A stretch of 64,000 bases of DNA from Gemmatimonadota bacterium (lineage in GTDB: Bacteria; Gemmatimonadota; Gemmatimonadetes; Gemmatimonadales; Gemmatimonadaceae), in NCBI GenBank assembly GCA_027307165.1, contig DAHUXM010000004.1, forward strand, positions 124,001 to 188,000, read 5' to 3'. Both the position numbers and the translations under genes were made by a program. The number at the start of each line of letters is the position of its first letter. Within the stretch, counting starts at the first letter, position 1. Positions 44,823-52,561 of the stretch are shown in pieces. The notes below the pieces were generated by a model. The model ran no database searches and had not been told where the DNA came from. It worked only from the letters and a program-made list of their open reading frames with translations.

Positions 44823-44856
44823 CAAAAGGCGCGTCCAGCTGGGACGCGCCTTTTTG
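44823..44856. terminator. Bidirectional terminator between phhB and Bax-inhibitor gene
   Basis: A 13-bp stem (44824-44836 with 44842-44854) with a 5-base loop carries AAAA on the left arm and TTTTT on the right arm, so it can terminate both converging genes. Confidence 0.85.
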
Positions 44857-44873
44857 CGTACGGAGTCGCCGGT

Positions 44874-45551
44874 CTAGCTGCGCCGGCCGCCGCCGAGCAG
44901 GCGGAGAACCGCCAGGAACATGTTGAGCAGATCGAGATAGATCTGCAGGGCTGCCATGACGTAATCCTCGGGTCCGTACACGTTGCGCAGGCGCCACGTA
45001 TCGAACACGAGCAAGCCGCTGAAGACCAGCACGGTTCCGCCGGCGAGCCAGAGCTCACTCGTGGCGTTGCCGAAAAACATGCTCAGCAACGACGTCGCGA
45101 TCAGCACCCACAGGCCGACGACGAAGAAGCTGCCCCATGCGGAGAAGTCACGCCGGCTGACGAACGCGTAGAGCGTGAGTATCCCGAATGCCCCCAGTGT
45201 GATCGTCGCGGCTTGCGTTACGAGCTCGGTGCCGCCGCGTGTGCTGAGGACTATCACCGGCCCGATCAGCGCGCCCATCGCGAACGAGAACAGCAGCACC
45301 ATCGCGATGTTCAGGGGAAAGCGATTCCGGGCTCCCTGGGCGACGAGAAGCGGTACGAACACAGCCGCCATCGACAGCCACCGATGCTGGATGATCTGAT
45401 CCAGGATGTACTGGTTCGACATCGCGTAGGTTGCGCCGACAACCGTGACCAGTACGCTGACGAAAACCAGCGAGTACGTACGGCGGACGAGCTGCGCGCG
45501 CTCCTCGCCGGTCCGGACAAGGCCGGAAGTGACGGGAAGTGAGAAACCCAT
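44874..45551 (-). CDS. Bax inhibitor-1/YccA family membrane protein
   Basis: A 225-residue protein with seven hydrophobic helices, the layout of the BI-1/YccA/YetJ family. These proteins are pH-sensitive calcium leak channels or FtsH regulators in known cases. The conserved C-terminal motif GPEDYVMAALQIYLDLLNMF, with the acidic pair in the last helices, is diagnostic. The ATG at 45551 is chosen; a TTG precedes it by one codon. It lies 37 bases after the HAD phosphatase gene and may be in an operon with it. Confidence 0.92.
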   Translation of the reverse strand: MGFSLPVTSGLVRTGEERAQLVRRTYSLVFVSVLVTVVGATYAMSNQYILDQIIQHRWLSMAAVFVPLLVAQGARNRFPLNIAMVLLFSFAMGALIGPVIVLSTRGGTELVTQAATITLGAFGILTLYAFVSRRDFSAWGSFFVVGLWVLIATSLLSMFFGNATSELWLAGGTVLVFSGLLVFDTWRLRNVYGPEDYVMAALQIYLDLLNMFLAVLRLLGGGRRS

Positions 45552-45588
45552 CAAAGGCTCCGATTGAAAGGAAGAGACTGCAACAATA

Positions 45589-46296
45589 TTACACCGCGGA
45601 ACGGTTCTGGATTCGTTCCACGAGCGCTGGGAGGTGGGCTATGTCCGTCAGGAAATGCGTCGGACTCGCGCTCTCGAGCTGGTCGCGGCGAAAAGGGCCC
45701 CAGAGCGCGGCTATCGAAACCACACCTGCTGCATTGCCGGCGTTGACGTCGTGCGGTGAGTCTCCGACGAAAACGGCCTCGCTCGCCTCGTAGCCCAGCT
45801 CGCCCAGGGCCATGCGGACCGGGAATGGATCGGGCTTGTGGGCGGAACAGGAGTCGCAGCCGATTTTCGACTGCATGTACGGTGCGATGCCTGTGAGATC
45901 GAGAGCGCGGTCCATCATCTCATTGGACTTGCTCGTGACGATGCCCATCGGATGGCCTGCCGCAGCGAGGTGTCCGAGGGTTTCCAGCGTTCCCGGGAAG
46001 ACCGTCGTCAGGCGATCGTGCGCGGCGCGCTGAAAGACGCGGTAGCGCGTCGTTACTGCGTCCAGCTGGTCGTCGGTCTCGCAGTATGCTTTGAGCTGGG
46101 TGGCAAGCGGGGTGCCGATTCCGGCGACCCATTCTTCCTCCGTCGGGGATCGTCCGGTAAAGCCCTCGAATGCGTGTTTGACGCTGGCGAGCAACAGGCC
46201 TATGGAATCGATGAGAGTGCCGTCCAGGTCGAAAAGGACTGCGATCGGACGGGTACGATGCTGCACTCCGGGCGCAGCTGTGTTCGGTTGTGCCAT
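45589..46296 (-). CDS. HAD-superfamily phosphatase (Gph/PpaX-like)
   Basis: A 235-residue HAD hydrolase. Motif I is VLFDLDGTLIDS near residues 20-31 with the nucleophile Asp, motif II is IVTSK, motif III Lys is in AHKPDPFPV, and motif IV is FVGDSPHDVNAG. A helical cap lies between motifs I and II, as in phosphoglycolate or pyrophosphate phosphatases. The substrate is unresolved. A TACATT box ends six bases before the ATG at 46296 and no Shine-Dalgarno is seen. Sixty-two bases separate it from the SNF2 gene upstream. Confidence 0.87.
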   Translation of the reverse strand: MAQPNTAAPGVQHRTRPIAVLFDLDGTLIDSIGLLLASVKHAFEGFTGRSPTEEEWVAGIGTPLATQLKAYCETDDQLDAVTTRYRVFQRAAHDRLTTVFPGTLETLGHLAAAGHPMGIVTSKSNEMMDRALDLTGIAPYMQSKIGCDSCSAHKPDPFPVRMALGELGYEASEAVFVGDSPHDVNAGNAAGVVSIAALWGPFRRDQLESASPTHFLTDIAHLPALVERIQNRSAV

Positions 46297-46358
46297 ATGG
46301 CGAATGTAATGGATCGCGACCCTCGATTGGGCGTATCTCGAACGGGCGTTCGAAAGCA

Positions 46359-48635
46359 TTACGGCAGCCTCTCCGGCGACATGAAGATGAGCGCGGCCAG
46401 ACGGATGCCCTTTTCACGTACCTGGTCGGGGAAACGCCGAGCTCTGTCGACAAGCTCGAGGATGGTGTCGACGGCGGCCTCGTCGGGGGAGTCGGAGAGG
46501 GTCTCGAGCGACCACTCCACCGCTAGCGGCAGTGGCTTTGTGGCCGCACTCCTGAGGCGTGTGGCGATAGCGGCGAAATGGGCTCTTCGCGCAAAGTTCG
46601 CGTTGGCGCTGGCGGCATCTGCGACGCGTGCGAGGGCTCGTCTTGCGTCGTGCACTCCGGGAATGGTTGCGCTTCCGTCTGGTGCGCCGAGTGCGTGCCA
46701 GGCGCAGCGCTGTTGATACCAGGAATCGGCAGACTGGAGTACCAACGACAGACGTGTCGCAATCTCATGGCGGAACGCCGCGTCTTCGGTGCCTTCAGCG
46801 GCTTCAGCACGGTCTGCGAGATCGGTCGCGGCTTCGACGGCGTGAGCGTCGTCGGTCAGTCCGGAAACTTCGTCCCATGCGAGCAGGGTGGCGCTGCCGT
46901 CGACGATCCACACGCCGAGCGTGGCAGCGCGGGCCGCGCGCGCCAGGGCGACGACGCGCGAGCTGCTTGCCGGATCTAACACATCGAGATCGGTGCGTCG
47001 CCATTTCTCGATCGTTGCGCGTACACGTTCGCCACGCTGGATCGTCGCTCGGTCGTTCGGTCGCGCAGACAGGTTGGTGATCGTCGAGTGACCGAACATG
47101 TGCGCGGCGAAATCCGACTTGCGCGCGATTATCTCCAGCTCATGGAGAAACATCTCCGCTCGTGGCGAAGGGCTCACAGTGTATGACATCACGCGATGGT
47201 GTCGCGAACCCATGCGTGCCAGGCGGCCGATGCGTTGCTCCACGCGAGCAGCGGTCCACGGAAGGTCGAGGTGAATCACGACGGACGCTTCCTGGAGATT
47301 CACGCCCTCGCTCAACAGATCCGTCGCGACGAGGAAGTTGATGGTTGCGTGGTTATCGAGCCGATCGTGTCGACCCTCTGGTGCGAACTGGGCGAGCACC
47401 TCCGCTCGGCTGACGGGTCCGCTTGCGATCATCGCTCCGCGGGCGGTCAACAAAGCAGCGTGCCCATCGCGTTTGACAAGCCGATAAATCGCTTCAGCGG
47501 TCTCTGCATAGCACGAGAACGCCACGACCTTCTCGGCGGGATGCGTTCGCACGACATGCCGGACGAATCCCGCGAGTACCTGGTCGTCGATCGTCCTGGC
47601 GTGCACCAGCAGCGCGTCGAGTGCCGACACGTGCTCGCGCAGTGCCGAGCCGAGCGCCGCGAGCGGAGCGGTCGCTGGAACCAGCAACTCTGCAAACGCG
47701 AGCTGCACTGCGTCGTCGCTGTACATCCACGCAGACAGCTCGGCGGCGGTAGGATACCGGCCCGTATCGAGAGATGCGAGCAGTCCATGCGAGCGTGCTA
47801 TTCTGCGTTTGAGCGCGCCGACGAGCGCCGCGTTGCTGGACACCCACTGTCGCACCAGTCCGTGCATGACGAGCCGTGTCGCGACGCCGCCGTCGCTCGG
47901 AGGCACCGGCGGCGGAAGGGCGAGAATCATGTCGAGTATGGTAGCATCCGTCGCGATCACCACCGGAGGAGCGTGCTCCACAACGGGTATGTTGCCCGCT
48001 CCGGCGTGCGCTGCTGAGTCGCGCCGCACCATGAGGGGGAGGAATTCCGCTCCGGTCATCGTGTATGCGCGTGACCCGATGAACAGAGCGGCAAGTGCCG
48101 CGACGTCATCGTGCGAATTATGCAGTGGAGTCGCAGAGAGCAGGAGAACACGGCTGAGGATGCAGAGACGTGCGAGTGCCGAGTAGCGACGAGTGCAGGT
48201 ATTCCGAAAGTTGTGAGCCTCGTCGACGATTATCAGATCGCGTCGTCTCACGGGCGGGCCCGTGCGCCCGAGTGATTCGGCCGTGACGAATTCAGCTCTG
48301 ACGTGGGTCGCGGCGAGGGCATGCAGCCACATGTCCGTGAGCGAGGCTGGGGCGATTACGGTCACTGCCTGGTAACGAGCCCCGACCGCGAGTGCGACGT
48401 ACGTCTTGCCGAGCCCGACATCGTCGCAGAGAAGCGCGCCGCCATGCTCCGATATCGTACGCTTTATGCGTGCGACCGCGGACCGCTGGTGGGGGTGAAG
48501 TGTGATGTCCCCAATGCGAAGTTGCTGCGGTTCGTCGCCAAGCATGCACGCAGCGATCGCCGCGCGTGCATCAGCGACAGAGACGACGCGCGGCTCGGCG
48601 TCCTGCTGGGTCGTGTCAATCGTTGTTGCGAGCAT
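46359..48635 (-). CDS. SNF2-family helicase/translocase of a methyltransferase-helicase cassette
   Basis: A 758-residue superfamily 2 ATPase. Q-motif-like LHPHQRSAV near residues 46-54, Walker A DDVGLGKT (71-78), DEAH (138-141), LLLSATPLHN (motif III), FSCYAETAEAIYRLV (start of the second RecA-like lobe), VATDLLSEGVNLQEA (motif V) and DLPWTAARVEQRIGRLARMG (motif VI) are all intact. The last 250 residues are helical and match nothing that I know. No nuclease domain is seen. It overlaps the methyltransferase gene by 20 bases and is the second gene of a two-gene operon. Known relatives are HepA/RapA and the DrmD helicase of DISARM. A defence role is inference. Confidence 0.88.
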   Translation of the reverse strand: MLATTIDTTQQDAEPRVVSVADARAAIAACMLGDEPQQLRIGDITLHPHQRSAVARIKRTISEHGGALLCDDVGLGKTYVALAVGARYQAVTVIAPASLTDMWLHALAATHVRAEFVTAESLGRTGPPVRRRDLIIVDEAHNFRNTCTRRYSALARLCILSRVLLLSATPLHNSHDDVAALAALFIGSRAYTMTGAEFLPLMVRRDSAAHAGAGNIPVVEHAPPVVIATDATILDMILALPPPVPPSDGGVATRLVMHGLVRQWVSSNAALVGALKRRIARSHGLLASLDTGRYPTAAELSAWMYSDDAVQLAFAELLVPATAPLAALGSALREHVSALDALLVHARTIDDQVLAGFVRHVVRTHPAEKVVAFSCYAETAEAIYRLVKRDGHAALLTARGAMIASGPVSRAEVLAQFAPEGRHDRLDNHATINFLVATDLLSEGVNLQEASVVIHLDLPWTAARVEQRIGRLARMGSRHHRVMSYTVSPSPRAEMFLHELEIIARKSDFAAHMFGHSTITNLSARPNDRATIQRGERVRATIEKWRRTDLDVLDPASSSRVVALARAARAATLGVWIVDGSATLLAWDEVSGLTDDAHAVEAATDLADRAEAAEGTEDAAFRHEIATRLSLVLQSADSWYQQRCAWHALGAPDGSATIPGVHDARRALARVADAASANANFARRAHFAAIATRLRSAATKPLPLAVEWSLETLSDSPDEAAVDTILELVDRARRFPDQVREKGIRLAALIFMSPERLP

Positions 48636-51600
48636 GGGTCCACTCGAGAAGCGGCAGGAGGGCAGATTCGTTCAAGCCATACGCGGACAGCACGAGAGCA
48701 TCGAGATCATCGTCGTCTGGCTCTTTCCCGCCACGCGCGGCTTCCGCGACCGGCGCGAGCAGTCTCACGGCGCGCGACCAGTCCGACGGGACGGGCAAGC
48801 GCGCGATCGTCCAGCCGAGATACCGGTGATAGCCGCCGCGTGCCGGCTCCGCAATCGCGCCGAGCCATGCTGCAGCTATCCGCGAGTTGAGGATGGTCGC
48901 GAGCGCGAGAGCGTCTGTCATGCAATTGCACGTCACGGAGTAACAGGTGTTGAGAGGGACTGTCGGATCACCTGCTTCGAGAACGGCTGCTCTGGGCGCG
49001 CGCCCGAAGTCGGCCCAGATCACGCGCGGCGACATGGCGCACGCACTCTCGACGCGGAAGAGGGACCACCAGCGATCCGAGCGGGAGTCGCTCCGTCGCT
49101 CGAGCGCGCGCCGGGAGCGCGCAAGCCAGCGGTGCGCGTTCGGTGGCAGCGCGCGGAACGGTGTGCCGGCGTCATCGTGGGTCCATATGATTCGCTCATC
49201 GTCCGGAGCGAGCCGCCATCGCGTCAGCGTTTCTCCCCGGACCAGCGGCCGAAGCAACTGCGTTTCGATCTCGCTCCGTCTTCCGGCCGCGGTGATGTCC
49301 GTCACCTCACCATGATTGTCGCACGCTCGAACGACAAATGCGTCGTTGCAGCCGGTCTTGACGCCGAGGTGTGGTCGTCCCAGTGCTGTGGTAAATAGTG
49401 GAGCGCCGGCGGCTGTCAGCAGATCGAATGACTCGCGAGCCCGAGGGGCGAGCAACAGCCACGGGCTCCCCGGCGAAGGATCGAGCGAAAGGTTTTCCGC
49501 AGCAACGTTCCAGTGCGAAATGTCGCTGCGATGCTGTACGCTGACTTGTACGGGACAGTTGTGTTCTGCTTCGCCTTCGGAAATGCGCGTTGCAACAAGC
49601 ATCGAAGGGTACACTGCAGCCTCGAATGCGTCGGGAGCATTGGAGTAATCGCCGAGCGCGATGATTCGGGTGCGTTCGAGTACGAGCTGGCGCGCGCCAC
49701 CGCCCGCCAGCGAGCTCCACAGCTTGGATGGTAGAAGCAGTCCCATGACGCCACCGGGCGCGAGCAGGTCCACCGATCGCTCCACGAACAGAGCCGCGAG
49801 GTCAGTCTGTCCGGCGAAGCCCTGACCGGCGCTTGCACCACGCGCTCCCTCCAACCACGCGCCACGACGGAACACGCTGAATTTCTCCCGATAGCGCGCG
49901 CGATCGTCGACGTGCATGTTGTGCACCCGAACCCAGGGCGGATTACCGACGATTACATCGAATCCACCGGACTCGGCGACATCCGCGAAATGGATCGGAT
50001 AGGCGAACGCCGGTGTCGCGCCGCGCGTGATTGCCACACGCTTTCGTCGCAACGCTCGCATGGTTGCGCGCAGTTGGAGCAGTCTGTCGCGCTGTTTCGG
50101 ATCCGGCGCCGTGCGTACGTCGAAGAGGTCGCGCGACCGGACGGCACGAACGATCTCCTTGCGCTCGAATCGGACCGCGGTGATTCGGACGTCGATCGCA
50201 TCAACTGCACGCATACGCTCCACGACGTCGAGCTGCCTGCCGAGGGAAAGCTTTCTCCGACCGCTGGATCGCGCGTATCGATCCCGTAGCGCCGATGGGC
50301 CTCGCGGTGTGGCAGCGCGCGAAGCCTGACCTGCGAATCCGTCGTCCGCAAGCGAGTTCCCGACGCGAATCTGGCGATCCAGATTCGGCAGAGGAATGAC
50401 ACGCATGGGGTCCTGCTCGTCGCTGTCGATCACGGCAGACAGCCACAGCCGCAACTCGCACAGCCATACTGCTGTCGGACTGGAATCCACGCCGAAAATC
50501 GACTGTCGGAGCACCGAGCGCCGCACATTGCTCGGCGAGTCCGTATCACCGAGCGCGATCCGCAGGCGTGCCATGCGTTCGAGTGCATAGACGAGGAATG
50601 CGCCGGAGCCGCAGGCGGGATCGAGAATTCGCAGGCGCTTCACGTCTTCCAGAAGGCGTGGATTCGGGCCCGTTCTCGGTGTCTGGTCATCGAGCAGCAG
50701 CTCGGCCTGTCTGCGTGTCATGCCGGTGCGTTCGAGCGCGCTCCGGAATGCGAGAGTGGTGAGCCTTTCCACGAAGCGCTGTGGAGTGTAGAACACTCCT
50801 CCGCGTTTGCGGTCGCCGGATTCCATCAGCGATTCGAAGACCTTGCCGAGCATCTCGGGATCGATGGCGGCCTGGGACCATGTGGTTGCGTCCTCACGCG
50901 CGGTGAAGCGAAATCGAATGAGGACATCACCGAAGAGAGCGCCGAGTGCGTCGTCGGAGAATCGCGACTGGCGGTGGATGCGCTCGACGGTCGTGCGGGA
51001 GAAGAGTCCGCCGTTGAGGAACGGGACGCGTCCGAACGCCCGGGATCGCGGTGCGCGTTCGGAGACCCGCGTGTTCAGCGTTCCAAAGAAGAGCGGCTCG
51101 AGTACGCGGCGCTGATACGCGCCTCCGCTCGCAATACACTCGGTGAATCCGTTGGCGAGAAAGCCGAAGTCGTTGTTGAGCCAACCCTTGGTTTCGAGAA
51201 ACGAAAGGAAGAGAAGGCGGCTCGTCGTGAGAATCGCAATCTCGCGCGCATCTGCGACTGGCACTTGTGATGGGAGAGAGTCGACGAGTGAGTCGATCGC
51301 ATGCGCGAGAGCATGAAAGAACCGGCGGGTAACCGCATCACGGCCGAGTACGTCGAGCCAGCGCATGTGACGCATCTCATCCCCGTAAGCGGCGCTTGCC
51401 GCTGACAACGCGCACAACGTCTCCGCGTCACTGTCCACGACGTTGCCGCGCTCGGAGATCAATGCGACGATCTGTGGGCTGGAGCGAACGCGGCGCCACG
51501 TTGCGATGCCGAGTGTCGATCCGTCGCGATGACCGACGACGACGAGCCAGAGGAGGTGCGGCGCCTGCATCGTGAGCTGGCGCGCTATCACGGTTATTGC

Positions 51601-51831
51601 TTCCCGCACGTTCGCAGCGTGTTCGATCTCTGCGCTCAGCGCGCGCAACGATCCCTCGCCAGAGCTTATGCGGGCTGAGAGTATTGCGGTGGGAAGTCCG
51701 AGCCGATCGCGCGACGCAGCATCGAGCGGATGTGACTGGTCGGTGAAGCCCAGCGTCGCGAGCAGCGCGTCCATTCCACCCTCGTGAGCGGTGGCGTCGA
51801 TGATCCGCGCGGCATGAGTGAGAGAGTCCAC
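48616..51831 (-). CDS. Eco57I/PglX-like N6-adenine DNA methyltransferase
   Basis: A 1071-residue protein of the type IIG/BREX PglX class. Residues about 180-380 show the family's pre-catalytic region (LLFLSFLETKGWL, VPFLNGGLFS, IDPEMLGKVFESLM, KRGGVFYTPQRFVERL). Motif I DPACGSGAFL lies at about 404-413 and motif IV NPPW at about 630, marking an N6-adenine methylase. A TaqI-like recognition domain follows (LGVKTGCNDAFVV, LLRPLVRGETLTRW). The first 180 residues show no PD-(D/E)xK nuclease motif, unlike true type IIG enzymes. It is first in the operon with the SNF2 gene. This cassette lacks any BREX or DISARM partner within the window. Confidence 0.9.
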   Translation of the reverse strand: MDSLTHAARIIDATAHEGGMDALLATLGFTDQSHPLDAASRDRLGLPTAILSARISSGEGSLRALSAEIEHAANVREAITVIARQLTMQAPHLLWLVVVGHRDGSTLGIATWRRVRSSPQIVALISERGNVVDSDAETLCALSAASAAYGDEMRHMRWLDVLGRDAVTRRFFHALAHAIDSLVDSLPSQVPVADAREIAILTTSRLLFLSFLETKGWLNNDFGFLANGFTECIASGGAYQRRVLEPLFFGTLNTRVSERAPRSRAFGRVPFLNGGLFSRTTVERIHRQSRFSDDALGALFGDVLIRFRFTAREDATTWSQAAIDPEMLGKVFESLMESGDRKRGGVFYTPQRFVERLTTLAFRSALERTGMTRRQAELLLDDQTPRTGPNPRLLEDVKRLRILDPACGSGAFLVYALERMARLRIALGDTDSPSNVRRSVLRQSIFGVDSSPTAVWLCELRLWLSAVIDSDEQDPMRVIPLPNLDRQIRVGNSLADDGFAGQASRAATPRGPSALRDRYARSSGRRKLSLGRQLDVVERMRAVDAIDVRITAVRFERKEIVRAVRSRDLFDVRTAPDPKQRDRLLQLRATMRALRRKRVAITRGATPAFAYPIHFADVAESGGFDVIVGNPPWVRVHNMHVDDRARYREKFSVFRRGAWLEGARGASAGQGFAGQTDLAALFVERSVDLLAPGGVMGLLLPSKLWSSLAGGGARQLVLERTRIIALGDYSNAPDAFEAAVYPSMLVATRISEGEAEHNCPVQVSVQHRSDISHWNVAAENLSLDPSPGSPWLLLAPRARESFDLLTAAGAPLFTTALGRPHLGVKTGCNDAFVVRACDNHGEVTDITAAGRRSEIETQLLRPLVRGETLTRWRLAPDDERIIWTHDDAGTPFRALPPNAHRWLARSRRALERRSDSRSDRWWSLFRVESACAMSPRVIWADFGRAPRAAVLEAGDPTVPLNTCYSVTCNCMTDALALATILNSRIAAAWLGAIAEPARGGYHRYLGWTIARLPVPSDWSRAVRLLAPVAEAARGGKEPDDDDLDALVLSAYGLNESALLPLLEWTHARNND

Positions 51832-52105
51832 TCAGCCACAGTACGTGCCGCCGGTATGGTGGGACCGAGCAGCTCCAGACGGGCGCGATCAAATATCTAC
51901 CGGGTGCCTCGCCTGCCGCTGCTCTGATTGATCGCGTGACGCCAGGCGGCAATTTGCGGGGCGGCCCGGGTTGCGAGAGCGGCCGCGACTCCCGCCGGGA
52001 ACTGGCGGCGGGAGTCATTGCGTCCGACATTTAAATACGAGGTCCGCAAGCTCACGCATGCAAACGGAGAATTCGGCCAATGTCTGACACAATCACGGTG
52101 AGCCA
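51832..52105. other. Spacer upstream of the methyltransferase-helicase operon
   Basis: A 274-base head-to-head gap. It contains a perfect 11-bp hairpin (51987-51997 with 52006-52016, 8-base loop) and an AT-rich TTTAAATA at 52031-52038. A small open frame at 52080-52115 (eleven codons) overlaps the start of the next gene and may be a leader peptide or chance. No other feature is seen. Confidence 0.4.
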
Positions 52106-52513
52106 GTGTTTCTAGCGCTGCTCGTGGTTACGTTCGCCGTAGCGCTGGTGGTGTCGGCCATCGTCGCGTTCATATTCAGCGGATCGATCCGGCGGATACT
52201 CGATCGTGTCGTGGCGCCTGACCTCGCGGGCGCATGGCATCGGTACATGATATTCGCACTTTACGTTGTGGGAATATCGGGCGGAGTGAGGATCTTCTCG
52301 CTCGAGCAATATGTGAATCCGGCAGATCCGAAGGCACCACCCCTGGTACTCACACCCGAGCGCTGGACGCTGGAAGTGTACCGCACCGTGATCGAAACGC
52401 TGCAGAGCACTGCATGGATGTTGCTCGTCGCGTTCGTGTTCCTGCTGATTGCATACGTCATCGCGCGCGGCATGGAGCTGCGGGCGACGAAACATGCCGG
52501 AAGCGGCACGTAA
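52106..52513 (+). CDS. Small membrane protein of unknown function
   Basis: A 135-residue protein starting at a GTG with GGTGAG upstream. Three hydrophobic helices are visible: about 2-25, 44-62 (MIFALYVVGISGGVRIF) and 100-119 (MLLVAFVFLLIAYVIARG). The loop between the second and third is acidic and about 35 residues long. No known family is recognised. It is divergent from the methyltransferase gene and 48 bases upstream of the transglutaminase-like gene. It could be part of an operon with that gene. Confidence 0.65.
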   Translation: MFLALLVVTFAVALVVSAIVAFIFSGSIRRILDRVVAPDLAGAWHRYMIFALYVVGISGGVRIFSLEQYVNPADPKAPPLVLTPERWTLEVYRTVIETLQSTAWMLLVAFVFLLIAYVIARGMELRATKHAGSGT

Positions 52514-52561
52514 TCGACCAAGTTCAGTATCATCATCACTCAATTGTGCGTCGTGAGCGCG

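Noticed and set aside
46359-51831. Complete DISARM or BREX locus
   Set aside because: Only a methylase and a helicase are present; DrmA/B/C, PglZ, BrxC and BrxL are not found on either side within the window.
52080-52115. Eleven-codon leader peptide before the membrane protein gene
   Set aside because: Too short to support; no runs of one amino acid or attenuator hairpin follow it.
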